DNA of 64,000 nucleotides from Schistocephalus solidus. Taxonomy: Eukaryota > Platyhelminthes > Cestoda > Diphyllobothriidea > Diphyllobothriidae. Shown here one piece after another: positions 33,501 to 40,071 of this stretch. A program made the translations under genes and the position numbers. The notes beneath the pieces are model-generated. The model had not been told where the DNA came from. It saw only the letters and a list, made by a program, of their open reading frames with translations, and made no database searches. Location of the stretch: the NCBI GenBank assembly GCA_017591395.1, contig WEDG01006506.1, forward strand, positions 62,001-126,000, given 5' to 3'. Numbering within the stretch: the first letter of the stretch is position 1; each line of letters begins with the position of its first letter.

Positions 33501-34478
33501 AAATATTTATTTCATCAATTCACGTCAGATATCGTAAACAAGCCATACACCATGTATATTCAGCAACACATGAAAGCAAAAACTTTGCGGTACTGGAAAA
33601 ACTCTTTTTTACTAGGAATGAACTTTTAAGAGGTGCTTTATGATGCAAAGCCAAATTGACGAGAAATTGAATGTGGGAGAGCGTTATAAACTGAATTTAG
33701 CCCAATCGTTTCGTCAGATTATTGAAGTCAGGCAGGTACATGCTGCATTTAGGGCGTTAACATTTGACATGAGTCGTCATCACATTCTAAAGGATACGAA
33801 AATACTACTTAAGAGCAGTTTATATTTTATGATGCTTAATTAGCATGAACGTTTTCCGTTTATTTACAGTTAAAAACTCCCACGAAAATAAATCCACCAT
33901 TAAAATAGGAGTAAGAAAGATGTGACTTTTGATAGCGTTTTAAGTGAACTAACAGTTCCGTTGAGGCATAAACGTTTTGCAAATCATTTAGTTGACATGA
34001 TAATTGACACAAATCTATTCGATAAAGCGTATACTTTGCTAAGCTTTGCTGGTAGGCCACCGAAAAACTTTTGCAATTTAAAGCATACGGAAAACTCAGC
34101 ACAAAATAATTCAGAACAAAACCTAAAGATGTATGCGGATATATCTCTTCACAATTTCCCATTAAAATATTATTATACGGAAAAAGACAGTCTGATATAA
34201 AACGCAAATATCATTTGAGCATAAAATAAATAATCTTTTTCAAAATAATGCTAAAAAGGTTATGTTCGGCCAGATACTTAAACAATTAAAGATTTTTGAT
34301 AAGGCAGTATAAAATTGGCTCCCTCACCTGTTACTGCAGAACTTGAAAGCCGTTCTGCCAAGCCACACGCACCGTGAAATTCTTCCTGTAACACAGCTGC
34401 CGCTTCAGAAGCACGTAATTCATTGAACATCTGAAGGACCTCTGAAAAGTCACCCTTCAATTCTGCAGGCTTCGTCAT
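2431..34478 (-). CDS. PMCA: Plasma-membrane Ca2+-transporting P-type ATPase (PMCA), 13 exons, 3' end outside window
   Basis: The pump uses ATP to move Ca2+ out of the cytosol across the plasma membrane through an aspartyl-phosphate intermediate. Coding exons: 34478-34328, 33213-33040, 32291-32037, 25923-25798, 25715-25546, 24211-24094, 22972-22755, 21335-21090, 20338-20094, 16587-16445, 9936-9623, 5400-5038, 2644-2431. Joined, they give 2737 nt (about 912 residues) with every junction in phase. Visible parts are M1, M2, actuator domain, M3, M4 with PEGLP, the [10 protein letters not shown] phosphorylation motif, nucleotide-binding domain with [16 protein letters not shown] hinge, M5, M6 with NLIMDT and M7. 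The long M2-M3 loop, [13 protein letters not shown] before M3 and the D in M6 favour PMCA over SERCA. Family members are about 1100-1200 residues, so roughly 200-300 are missing. Most donors and acceptors fit consensus; those at 25546 and 20094 are weak. Confidence 0.95.
2645..4125. other. Intron 12, left part: nothing recognised
   Basis: Unique-looking AT-rich intron sequence with no reading frame, repeat or RNA gene that I can support. Confidence 0.6.
4126..4498 (+). mobile_element. MITE-like element with telomere-like interior, copy 1
   Basis: The left end GCCTTGTATGGCCGCC.TAACAGGA (from 4131) is repeated in reverse complement at the right end (TCCTGTTATGGCGG.TATACAAGGC, to about 4495). 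The interior (about 4220-4400) is a degenerate run of GGGTTAG/GGTTTAGG-like words. No coding capacity. The copy at 28073-28472 has the same termini and interior style. A non-autonomous DNA transposon is the simplest reading; the superfamily and target duplication are not clear. Confidence 0.7.
4655..4815 (+). repeat. tRNA-derived SINE-like unit
   Basis: An A-box-like TGGCGCATTGGGTTAGAGCG and a B-box-like GCATGTTCGAGCC are followed by a tail TGGCTGATGACGGCTAATGA, GCCAGAAATAGTCATTC, AGTCTCCC. The same tail (TGGCTGATGAC..., ATAGTCATTCCAGTCTC) recurs at 24700-24850, so the tail belongs to the repeat. The tail contains a hammerhead-ribozyme-like core (see findings). Confidence 0.6.
5038..5400 (-). 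CDS. PMCA: PMCA exon 12 (hinge and M5)
   Basis: Residues 721-841. [17 protein letters not shown], then [39 protein letters not shown], and [19 protein letters not shown] (M5). TGDGTNDAP is the P-domain Mg2+-binding motif. Acceptor TTTGCTTTCAG|GT, donor ATCACC|GTAAGT. Confidence 0.97.
5401..8742. other. Intron 11, left part: mostly unrecognised, possible retroelement 3' end near 6600
   Basis: No gene seen. Around 6590-6650 the sequence CACCTTTATGGATACTAAAT followed by AATTCATTCATTT looks like a retroelement 3' end with a short-repeat tail, and 6430-6590 may be its upstream part, but I could not tie it to any protein. The rest shows no repeat or frame that I can support. Confidence 0.4.
8743..9241 (+). 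mobile_element. LINE-A 3' untranslated tail, 5'-truncated copy
   Basis: Diverged but collinear with the 3' tail of the LINE at 29515-31610. Shared landmarks include GACGCGTTTGGAGCTATCA, GCCTTTATGGCGCTTCCACT, the CCACGCC..CCACCT.CGCC block and the final GTCGAAATCGACCGTCG. No RT sequence is present, consistent with extreme 5' truncation during target-primed insertion. It lies in intron 11, opposite to the gene. Confidence 0.75.
9623..9936 (-). CDS. PMCA: PMCA exon 11 (end of N domain, TGDN)
   Basis: Residues 616-720. A variable acidic stretch ([14 protein letters not shown]) precedes [34 protein letters not shown] and [12 protein letters not shown]. The TGDN motif contacts Mg-ATP. Acceptor GTTTCACAG|GC, donor GATGCG|GTGAGC, phase 0. 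Confidence 0.96.
9937..11689. other. Intron 10, right-hand flank of exon 11: nothing recognised
   Basis: AT-rich intron sequence without a supported feature. A short (CT)n run sits at about 11130-11146. Confidence 0.6.
11690..13010. repeat. Tandem repeat, six copies of about 217 bp
   Basis: The landmark TTTTGCAATCAAACCAAATA recurs at about 11764, 11982, 12198, 12395, 12613 and 12830 (spacings 218, 216, 197, 218, 217). A second landmark, GTGCACAAAGACGCATTTTA, followed by AGCAGCGCCATGTGAGGCAG, keeps pace with it. Copies differ by roughly 10-25 percent by eye, so the array is not recent. It lies inside intron 10 and has no flanking transposon ends that I can define. Confidence 0.85.
13011..14023. 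repeat. 96-bp direct-repeat pair enclosing 821 bp
   Basis: Positions 13011-13106 and 13928-14023 share the same 96-bp sequence with only a few substitutions, starting CATCAGCAAAGGCGTCA and ending GAAATGAGGACAATAT. The enclosed 821 bp have no coding frame. This may be a small terminal-repeat element or a segmental duplication. The left repeat begins abruptly inside the last unit of the 217-bp array. Confidence 0.7.
14024..16444. other. Intron 10, left flank of exon 10: nothing recognised
   Basis: No reading frame with family resemblance and no clear repeat. Several short open frames occur by chance. Confidence 0.55.
16445..16587 (-). CDS. PMCA: PMCA exon 10 (nucleotide-binding domain)
   Basis: Residues 568-615: [18 protein letters not shown], then [25 protein letters not shown]. 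This matches the PMCA 'V...IEPMA..GLRTI..AY' block. Acceptor TATAAACAG|GTGC and donor ATAA|GTAAGAAT. The open frame is interrupted outside the splice sites, as expected for an exon. Confidence 0.93.
17325..18690 (-). mobile_element. Penelope-like retroelement (RT C-terminal part + GIY-YIG endonuclease), 5'-truncated
   Basis: On the minus strand, in broken frames, I read RT-side motifs such as [43 protein letters not shown] and [14 protein letters not shown], then [18 protein letters not shown] and [35 protein letters not shown] and TEAVVIWL. This order (RT thumb, then a Cys-containing GIY-YIG endonuclease ending in a helix with TEA) is that of Penelope-like elements. The GIY and YIG signatures are altered to CIY and YIS. 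Stops at several points make it inactive. It lies in intron 9 in the gene's orientation. Confidence 0.85.
18680..19255 (+). mobile_element. Inverted, internally deleted second Penelope-like copy
   Basis: This repeats the neighbouring element in opposite orientation. 18680-18721 mirrors 18590-18633 (RT part), then the sequence jumps directly to the endonuclease part and 18722-19255 mirrors about 17870-17325 almost base for base. About 720 bp present in the first copy is missing here. The two copies are joined head to head by a roughly 46-bp unpaired spacer (18634-18679), so the locus could fold into a large hairpin. Confidence 0.85.
19256..20093. other. Intron 9, flank of exon 9: nothing recognised
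   Basis: No supported feature between the Penelope-like pair and exon 9. Confidence 0.6.
20094..20338 (-). CDS. PMCA: PMCA exon 9 (nucleotide-binding domain)
   Basis: Residues 487-567: [20 protein letters not shown], then a segment to [15 protein letters not shown] and [23 protein letters not shown] and KGA are ATP-binding-domain landmarks. Acceptor TCCTTTAG|CC is good. The donor TCAAG|GTTACT is weak but gives exact phase with exon 10 (AG+G = Arg). Confidence 0.92.
20339..21089. other. Intron 8: nothing recognised
   Basis: A 751-bp AT-rich intron without repeat or frame of note. Confidence 0.7.
21090..21335 (-). CDS. PMCA: PMCA exon 8 (phosphorylation site)
   Basis: Residues 405-486. [20 protein letters not shown] leads to [20 protein letters not shown]. 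Asp427 (codon 21269-21267) is the aspartate phosphorylated in the catalytic cycle. The residue before it is Cys (TGT) where PMCAs generally carry Ser. The exon ends [11 protein letters not shown] at CTG|GTATCT, phase 0. Confidence 0.96.
21336..22754. other. Intron 7, with a short (AT)n run
   Basis: A dinucleotide AT run lies at about 21971-21992. Just before it, CAGCCTGGTTAGCCTAATGG TTAGA resembles an A box, but no B box follows, so I do not call a SINE. Nothing else is seen. Confidence 0.5.
22755..22972 (-). CDS. PMCA: PMCA exon 7 (M3 and M4)
   Basis: Residues 332-404. [21 protein letters not shown] is M3; after a short loop, [20 protein letters not shown] and [11 protein letters not shown] form M4 and its cytosolic extension. 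PEGLP (384-388) is the conserved Ca2+-site motif of PMCA/SERCA pumps. Acceptor ATCCAG|GG, donor GAAG|GTGAAA. Confidence 0.96.
22973..24093. other. Intron 6: nothing recognised
   Basis: A 1.1 kb AT-rich intron without supported features. Confidence 0.65.
24094..24211 (-). CDS. PMCA: PMCA exon 6 (basic linker before M3)
   Basis: Residues 293-331. A lysine-rich stretch ([18 protein letters not shown]) is followed by [18 protein letters not shown], matching the PMCA phospholipid-binding linker and the run into M3. Acceptor AACCTCAG|G, donor CCTAG|GTATGT. The frame that continues past the donor is unrelated sequence. Confidence 0.9.
24437..24574. repeat. (TAG)n trinucleotide microsatellite
   Basis: Interrupted TAG/AGT repeats, pure over about 24508-24573. 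It lies in intron 5, about 230 bp upstream of exon 6 in gene direction (where it reads as CTA repeats). The long poly-Ser, poly-Leu and poly-Thr frames over it are repeat artefacts. Confidence 0.95.
24700..24850 (+). repeat. Diverged SINE-like unit, second copy of the 4655-4815 family
   Basis: The tail GTGGCTGGCTGATGACCGCG, AAAGATAGTCATTCCAGTCT matches the tail at 4751-4797. The upstream part (GGGGATCAGTTGTTAGACCG TTGGACTTG) looks like a decayed tRNA-like head. Remaining intron 5 sequence to 25545 shows nothing else. Confidence 0.5.
25546..25715 (-). CDS. PMCA: PMCA exon 5 (end of actuator domain, start of M2-M3 linker)
   Basis: Residues 236-292. [20 protein letters not shown] and [11 protein letters not shown] are strongly PMCA-like; the rest, from about [13 protein letters not shown], is a basic low-complexity linker. 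The 3' end is uncertain. AAT|GTAGTG at 25546 keeps phase with exon 6, while GTGG|GTAATT seven bases on would not. This is near the position of mammalian alternative splice site A. Confidence 0.85.
25798..25923 (-). CDS. PMCA: PMCA exon 4 (actuator domain, TGE loop)
   Basis: Residues 194-235 read [19 protein letters not shown] then [20 protein letters not shown]. The TGE motif is the actuator-domain loop that catalyses dephosphorylation in P-type ATPases. Acceptor CTTTCGAG|GTGAT and donor TTCAG|GTAAGA are good. It is separated from exon 3 by a 6.1 kb repeat-filled intron and from exon 5 by only 82 bp. Confidence 0.95.
25924..27724. other. Intron 3, left part: nothing recognised
   Basis: AT-rich intron sequence next to exon 4 with no supported element. 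Confidence 0.6.
27725..27835 (+). repeat. Possible tRNA-derived repeat fragment
   Basis: CAGCCTGGTAGTAAGAATG TTGG (A-box-like) and GTGGATTCGAATCGGCC (B-box-like) are spaced as in tRNA promoters, but no cloverleaf forms. Weak call. Confidence 0.3.
28073..28472 (+). mobile_element. MITE-like element with telomere-like interior, copy 2
   Basis: The left end AGGATGTCTCGCGTGGCCGC (28073) pairs with the right end GGCAGCCATACAAGGCATCC T (to 28472) as terminal inverted repeats of about 46 bp with mismatches. The interior is rich in GGGTTAG/GGTTAAGG-like words (about 28170-28345). It matches the copy at 4126-4498 over both ends and the interior pattern, but the flanks differ, which supports a mobile unit. 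Confidence 0.7.
28473..29514. other. Intron 3, middle: nothing recognised
   Basis: No supported feature between the MITE and the LINE. Short frames in 28351-28800 are not related to any family I recognise. Confidence 0.5.
29515..31610 (+). mobile_element. LINE-A non-LTR retrotransposon, 5'-truncated in RT, with 3' tail
   Basis: It starts inside the reverse transcriptase: [17 protein letters not shown], a stop at 29682, then [19 protein letters not shown] (block A), [20 protein letters not shown] (block B) and LLVADDCAL (active site, Val before ADD). After a frameshift near 30240 come [18 protein letters not shown] and the [20 protein letters not shown] block, then [20 protein letters not shown] and one zinc-finger-like [18 protein letters not shown] ending at 31161. 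A roughly 450-bp 3' tail follows. It is antisense to the pump gene in intron 3. Several stops and frame changes make it inactive. I leave the LINE clade unassigned. Confidence 0.85.
31611..32036. other. Intron 3, flank of exon 3: nothing recognised
   Basis: Unremarkable AT-rich intron. Confidence 0.7.
32037..32291 (-). CDS. PMCA: PMCA exon 3 (M2 and start of actuator domain)
   Basis: Residues 109-193. An acidic stretch is followed by [13 protein letters not shown]...[12 protein letters not shown] (M2), then [16 protein letters not shown] and [15 protein letters not shown], the entry to the actuator domain. The acceptor TTTTTGTTAG|AC and donor TGTG|GTAAGG agree in phase with exons 2 and 4. 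Confidence 0.95.
32292..33039. other. Intron 2: nothing recognised
   Basis: A 748-bp very AT-rich intron without supported features. Confidence 0.7.
33040..33213 (-). CDS. PMCA: PMCA exon 2 (M1)
   Basis: Residues 51-108. The read [14 protein letters not shown] then [20 protein letters not shown] gives the PMCA pre-M1 amphipathic segment (compare N.IPPKKPK.F) and helix M1 (about 82-106). Acceptor TTTCTTTATAG|GC and donor AAAT|GTGAGT are clear. The exon leaves phase 1. Confidence 0.93.
33214..34327. other. Intron 1: nothing recognised
   Basis: A 1.1 kb AT-rich intron. Open frames of about 92-115 codons on both strands (33860-34207) have no family resemblance and overlap each other, so they look like chance. 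Confidence 0.6.
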
Positions 34479-34497
34479 CTTCCTATGAGGCAATCCG
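34328..34497 (-). CDS. PMCA: PMCA exon 1 (first coding exon, ATG at 34478)
   Basis: Residues 1-50, beginning [18 protein letters not shown] and ending ...SSSAVTG, match the PMCA N-terminal cytosolic segment with its acidic/leucine helix before M1. The donor is ACAG|GTGAGG, leaving phase 1. The exon is preceded by an acceptor (TTTCTTTTCAG) only 19 nt before the ATG. The 5' end of the mRNA therefore comes from an upstream leader exon or from a trans-spliced leader. I chose this ATG because it is the first in the exon and sits at the usual PMCA start. Confidence 0.85.
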
Positions 34498-34510
34498 CTG
34501 AAAAGAAATT
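34487..34510 (-). promoter_or_regulatory. 3' splice acceptor 19 nt upstream of the PMCA start codon
   Basis: On the minus strand a pyrimidine-rich tract, TTTGTCTAATTTCTTTTCAG, ends at 34498 and is followed by 19 nt and the ATG. It marks either a cis-spliced 5' UTR intron or a spliced-leader trans-splice acceptor; flatworms use both. No upstream leader exon could be identified from sequence alone. Confidence 0.65.
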
Positions 34511-34762
34511 AGACAAAGCATTTAGTTTATACGATCCTGTTCTGCAAAAGGCACAACTTAGCCAGTAAAAAATAGCCTTAATGCATATTGAAGATTTAAA
34601 AGGGACTTGAAATATTTCCCATAAAGGTCTGCAAATAAATATAAAATTGATGCATAAATATTTACGTGTATATGCGTTTACCCAGAATTTGACTGTACAA
34701 TGCCCGCGCAAATTGTGGTGTTTAAAGTATAAAGATCAGTTTACCAACGCTTCTTTGTTCAC

Positions 34763-34765
<3 letters not shown>

Positions 34766-34826
<61 letters not shown>
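34766..34826. repeat. (TA)n dinucleotide microsatellite
   Basis: About 30 perfect TA units lie roughly 270 bp upstream of the first coding exon in gene direction. Confidence 0.97.
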
Positions 34827-34829
<3 letters not shown>

Positions 34830-36229
34830 CGTATGCAGCACTTCGGAAATATCACTGGATAACTAATTGTGATAAATTTGGGTTTTCGTTTATATGATGG
34901 GACCACGTCCTGTTCTGGATGAGGCCTCCATCCTGATGAATGATAGAAATCATAAATATAATAAAACCATCATCAAAATTAAAATAGGACCAAAATCGTG
35001 TTATGTGTTATTTTGGTGATATAAGTATTTGTATCTGTTCTAGAGTAAGAAGATTTTTGAATAGAAAGAAAGTGTTTTTTAACTCCCTTCGTAATTGAAT
35101 TTATCCATTACATTAAAATCATTTACATTTACATGCAGATATAATAGCTTTTAAAACATGGTTAATATTGTTAATGAAAAGTTTAGCCGACGGCCCTCTT
35201 CTATAATAAATCTCATGGAAATTATTTTGAAATGGGTCAATACAGTTTTAGGTTGCACTTTACGTCGAGGTTCAATAATTAAAACAATACGGCATATAGA
35301 TGTAGATGTATACATATATTGTAGATGTCTCATATAATAAGCCTATTGTATTTAAAGGCATTAAATTTTCTGCAGCAAAAACCAGGAATTTTCAATCCGA
35401 CACGCAACTAAAATAACTTCCAATGGCCACGGGATCCTGTAGGTTTCTTGACCGAACTTAGAGCCCCGTCCTTACAATAGGTTTTTTTGTATAAATAAAA
35501 AAAGATGCCAAGCTCAACTACAGAATGGTGCGCGTACTAGAAACTTTCATGTTTGGCGACTTTAGGCGTATTACCAAGTGAATTGGGTCCCCGCCTACCG
35601 AATGACAGAAAATGACTACAGAAAGAGCTACACATTTAAGTGCGCTATCTGGGCGAATAAGAAAACGATTGGACACTATACAAACATATAACGGAGTGAT
35701 GCCATCAGTTTCGGCCAATTTCCGGAACGAAACAAAGCATGTCCACCCACAACTATTATCGAGTGCACTTTGCTGCAATATTTTGCCGAATTTGATACAT
35801 CCCGCCTCCAAGCCTAAAGGTCCGGTCTACCAGTGGGTTTTGAACATTCGGCCTCGTTGACCTAGATTTTCCAAAAAATAACTTAACGTTATTTACTCGT
35901 CCAATTCCATTTTCAGAGAAAGATACACATCAAACTTACGCCCGCTAATTATACTGTAAAAACTTTCTGTGTAATTCATTTGTCATGTTTAAAATGAAGC
36001 ATTGTTTCTGCAAATATATTTTTTTCAAAAATCTTAGTTTCGGTAAGTTCAGTTAAGTTGAAAGAAATAGGCTCATTATTTTGAACTCCCTTTTGTCACA
36101 TAAAAATCGCAAGAATTAGAAGGAATTTAAAGAAATTACTGTCAAGTGAATGTAAGCAGAGTTACGTAGTACACTGGATTGTTTAAGGTTAAGCTGTCAC
36201 AGAGTTCTAGTGGAACTTCAACATATGCT
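34827..36229. other. 5' flank of the pump gene: nothing recognised
   Basis: AT-rich sequence. No convincing core promoter or leader exon can be named. A moderately GC-richer patch (35395-35870) has short frames on both strands without recognisable family. Confidence 0.45.
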
Positions 36230-37621
36230 TGTCAATCCGATGTTTGAATGCCCTCACAGACTAGGACACTACAATCGCCTCAGATAGGTTATTCCACTGT
36301 TATACGACACGGTTGATGAAAAAATAGCTCCTCACATCCAATCTTCCTTGGGGCACACGTAGTTTGACTGAATGCCCTTGGAGATAAGTCGCGGTTGCAA
36401 GTTAGAAAAAATAATCCCACATAAGATGAGAATCCGAGATATGCAAGATATTGTAGGCTTGTATGAAATCTCCGTGCAAATGCCTATAATTAAGAAGATA
36501 AAACTTCAGGCGGATTTCATATGGCAGTTCACCTTGAAATCTTACTTATTTTGTGGCTTGCTGCTGCACCCATTTGAGGAGGTTGTAATCCTGCTGGGTC
36601 CATGGTCACCAGGTGTGGATCACATATTCAAGATGTGGCCGGAAAAACCTACAAAACGATTTACAACAGCAGTTATCATAGAAATTTTAACGCCCGCTTG
36701 ATAGCGTACAGCCTTGAATTTTCGGATACAACAGCCTTGCAACTTTGCGTAGAAGGCTTTAGCTGTTCTTTCATCCAACCGCCGATATGCTTCTGTGTTT
36801 TAACTTCTCGGAGTGTTATGCCATCTAGACAGTATGGTCGCATATTAATGACCTGATTTCGATTTCCCAGACGTAGCAGGGCGCACCTTTTGAGTTGAAG
36901 GACTAGAGCCATCTGCGTGACCCATCGTCCAGCCAAAGAAGATTGTCTTGGAATTTGTCTCCATCGATAGCATTGTGGATGAATTTCCAGATTTTATATC
37001 GTCCAAAAACATAGCAAAGTCACAGTCCAATTCCTGTACACAATCATTAATGAACAAAAGAAATAGGATTGGTCCGAGCAAGGAACCTTTTGGGATTTCA
37101 CCCTCAAACACTGTGCACCTTGGTCGTTCTCCGCCTACACAGAACACTTGGGAACTACCAACGAGAAACTGCTCGATCCACGTAAGACGTTTGCTCCCAA
37201 TACACAAAATTCTCAACTTGTAAAGGTGACACTGGTGTAGAACACTTTCAAAGGCCTTCTGGAAAGCAATGACAGCCAAATGCCTAGTGCCTTTTGCATC
37301 GAGTGCTTTTGTCTAAATTTGCATCATATAAAGTAAGTTCGTAACACACGATCTTTTCCTACAAAGCCGTATTGTGCATTGCATAACAGTGCATGGTTTC
37401 TAAATAAATCCTGAATTCCTTTTCGGCAACCTTCCCATAACCTTGCAACAGACTGAGGTCAGACTGACAGGCCTGTAACAAGTGCACAACTACCACTTTT
37501 GTAAAGCAGTGTAATGTAGGAAAGGGGCACGTACTGCCTTGGTGACTTTGACTAAATTCTCCAATGTTTTTAACAAATTTTCTACACTGATTGGCGTGGT
37601 ATGGGGAAGTTTACATACGGA
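36230..37621 (-). mobile_element. CR1-like LINE fragment, heavily degraded
   Basis: On the minus strand I read LPHTTPISVENLLKTLENL, YRPVSLTSVCCKVM (RT finger motif), QDLFRNHALLCNAQYGFV, a damaged block A (AVIAFQKAFESVLH), GSLLGPILFLLFINDC (block B), AMFLDDIKS (active site FADD changed to FLDD), then C-terminal remnants. Stops and frameshifts are frequent. The order and wording match the CR1-like copy at 46490-50170. Confidence 0.8.
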
Positions 37622-37982
37622 AGTTAAAGAACAAAGCTGTAAGTCCCTGCAAACTATTTAAATGGATTGGATTCAGTGTTTTTACTTAGTTACCGGACCA
37701 AAAATACCACACTCTTTGTCTAAATATATTTTAAAAAATAAGAACTCTGTAAAAATTATTTTGACTGGTTATATAGGCACCTTGGGTTGCATTTAAGTTT
37801 TAATTCGCGTGGCAGGGAAACGTTATGGAAACAGTGTTATTCAGCAAGCGTATATCGAGGCGATATTGCGAATAGAGAATTTTTGCCAGTAGAGCCATCA
37901 ACATGTCATTGGTTCCCTCCCTGATGTAATCTGAGTGATGATTGGTTGGTAGTGTTTAGTCACGAAGGCACTTCCCGCGTGC
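37622..37982. other. Spacer: nothing recognised
   Basis: About 360 bp between the LINE fragment and the TRIM element without supported feature. Confidence 0.6.
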
Positions 37983-37983
37983 A

Positions 37984-38505
37984 TGTAACGAACCACAATT
38001 CCGACAGAATTTGTTTAATGGACTAGGAGCACTTTTCTCGCGGATCCCGGATGGGGATGGAGTGATGGAATGTTGGTGAAGAGGCCGGTGCCCCCTTCCA
38101 CTCTCGAACGCTGAACTCCATCCCCACGAGTGCCGTCACCGCTTATCGTATCGCTACCCTGCGTTCAATGTCAGCATCCCCTCGTCCCGACCCTGCCGTT
38201 ACCCACAGCGTTGCGTTCCCCACCGGTTATCAAACAGACATGACGTCATTCCCCCACTCTAAAAGGCATATCACCTCATGTAACGCTTTTTTCTTTATTT
38301 TTTATTGTTCCCTTTCATTTCTTTATATCCTTCTTAATAGTAGAATCCAGTTCCAACATTTCTGTTGTTCCTTCTAATGACTGTTGCGTTTGAGTGATCG
38401 GCCTGGTGCTTAGAGACCCTGTTCAATACGCGCATCGTCTAATAACAACTACAGGTGCGTTACTCGCCCGTGTGTGTGCAAATATCGAAGTCTTCGGCCT
38501 CTACA
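37984..38505 (+). repeat. TRIM 5' LTR
   Basis: 522 bp, TG...CA-bounded. It holds a TTTATATCC box (about 38321) that could serve as TATA element. It differs from the 3' LTR at only a few sites, suggesting a fairly young insertion. Confidence 0.85.
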
Positions 38506-38602
38506 TTGGTAGCAGCGGTGCGATGGAGGAGCACACACTTCAACACCTACCAAACCGACCCGCACAGCACTGAGGACAGTGCTGCACTTCAGAAAGAGGC
38601 CA
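38506..38602 (+). other. TRIM internal region: primer-binding site and polypurine tract
   Basis: 97 bp. Primer-binding site at 38507 onward (TGGTAGCAG...), polypurine tract AGAAAGAGG at about 38591-38599. No room for gag or pol. Confidence 0.75.
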
Positions 38603-39127
38603 TGTAACGAACCACAGTTCCGACAGAATTGTTTAAATGGACTGGTAGCACCTTCTCGCGCGGATCCCGGATGGGGATGGAGTGATGGAATGTCGGTGAA
38701 GATGCCGGTGCCCCCTTCCACTCTCGAACGCTGAACTCCATCCCCACGAGTGCCGTCACCGCTTATCGTATCGCTACCCTGCGTTCAATGTCAGCATCCC
38801 CTCGTCCCGACCCTGCCGTTACCCACAGCGTTGCGTTCCCCACCGGTTATCAAACAGACATGACGTCATTCCCCCACTCTAAAAGGCATATCACCTCATG
38901 TAACGCTTTTTTCTTTATTTTCTATTGTTCCCTTTCATTTCTTTATATCCTTCTTAATAGTAGAATCCAGTTCCAACATTTCTGTTGTTCCTTCTAATGA
39001 CTGTTGCGTTTGAGTGATCGGCCTGGTGCTTAGAGACCCTGTTCAATACGCGCATCGTCTAATAACAACTACAGGTGCGTTACTCGCCCGTGTGTGTGTG
39101 CAAATCTCGAAGTCTTCGGCCGCTACA
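38603..39127 (+). repeat. TRIM 3' LTR
   Basis: 525 bp, nearly identical to 37984-38505. Small differences include TGTGTGTGTG against TGTGTGTG and CCGCTACA against CCTCTACA at the end. Confidence 0.85.
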
Positions 39128-39320
39128 CGCGTGAATGCACGCCATTATTTCGCGGCCTGCGCCTGCGACGTTTGACGTGAAAAGCCTTTCTCTGTTTTTT
39201 TTATATATATATATATATTTATATCTGCTTGAATTTGTTACATTATTGAAAACTATGTTTAAACAGGAGTCTATAAGAACGCGATGACGACGAATTAAGC
39301 GATACCGAGACCTCATTTGA

Positions 39321-39361
39321 TGGCACCCAAGCAGTGCCAAATCAATAAACGTATTTATTTT
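39321..39361 (+). repeat. Short dispersed insert, copy 1
   Basis: Core CCCAAGCAGTGCCAAATCAA then TAAAC, preceded by TTTGATGG. One of four copies of a roughly 36-45 bp unit in this window (others at 43105-43149, 44818-44854, 56944-56978). It carries AATAAA. Confidence 0.75.
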
Positions 39362-39664
39362 AAGTGAAATCGAGGAGGTCGGCATGTGATGTCAAACCAT
39401 TAAATGAAAAATTAGAGGACCGTTCCTACAGAGGTCAACTGGTAGGCCACTCATTATATCCTTATTAATTACATTAGATCACCTTCGTCACGTACCTTGG
39501 TGGACGAACTATTGATAAATTCGTCAAGCACGTATTTTATGCCTTATTTTTGGATGACATAAGTATTCATATTAACTTTAAAGGCAGGAAAAACAAGGAC
39601 GGTCTCTTAGGATCGACCATTTACGAGGTGATAATGGGTATGCCTGATTATGTATATGTATGTG

Positions 39665-39920
39665 TGGTGGCATGCCTAGGGGGGGCTAGGACTTAAGGGA
39701 CCCGGCCGCCTCAGCCACCGTCGTCCTCTCCCGCCTCCGGTCTGTTTGACTCTGTCTTGACACTGGGTTCAGGTGGGGGAGGAGTAGAGAGTGCGGTAGC
39801 TGCAGTGCAAGGCTACTATCACTTAAAACTAATTTACGCGCAAGTCACCGTCCCTGCTCCACTTTCCCATGGAGCATACGGTGGACATCGTCGGACTACG
39901 ACGGTCGAACTGTCATATGT
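39665..39920 (+). mobile_element. LINE-A 3' tail fragment
   Basis: Matches the distal 3' tail of the 29515-31610 LINE: CCTCTCCCGCCTCCGGTCT, GTGCGGTAGCTGCAG, CAAGGCTACTATCACTTAAA, and the closing GGTCGAACTGTCATATG. 5'-truncated. A (GT)n stretch follows to about 39950. Confidence 0.8.
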
Positions 39921-40071
39921 GTGTTTGTTTGTGTGTGTTTGTGTGTGTCAAACAGTTCCCCCTTAACGGGCCGCATGGTAGATGCGTTGGACCAACACGG
40001 GGGCCACATTAGGGCATGGCATGCGTTATTTGGGTTGCGCTCTGCTAAGAAATGCCAAACATGAGAGGTGT

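Larger units (their letters stand above)
37983..39127 (+). mobile_element. TRIM: miniature LTR retrotransposon
   Basis: Two near-identical LTRs, 37984-38505 and 38603-39127 (522 and 525 bp), begin TGTAACGAACCACA and end CTACA. Only 97 bp lie between. The internal region starts TTGGTAGCAGCGG, whose TGGTAGCAG complements the 3' end of eukaryotic initiator tRNA-Met (CTGCTACCA), as a primer-binding site. It ends CAGAAAGAGGCCA, a purine-rich tract before the 3' LTR. CGCGTG flanks both sides (just before 37983 and just after 39127), a plausible target-site duplication. There is no protein. The identical 69-codon frames in both LTRs are part of the LTR. Confidence 0.85.

Noticed and set aside
33860..34207. 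115-codon minus-strand frame in intron 1
   Set aside because: No recognisable family, overlapped by a plus-strand frame, AT-rich composition like the surrounding intron.
38168..38997. Two identical 69-codon frames 620 bp apart
   Set aside because: They are the same stretch of the two LTRs of the TRIM element; no family resemblance and no start context of note.
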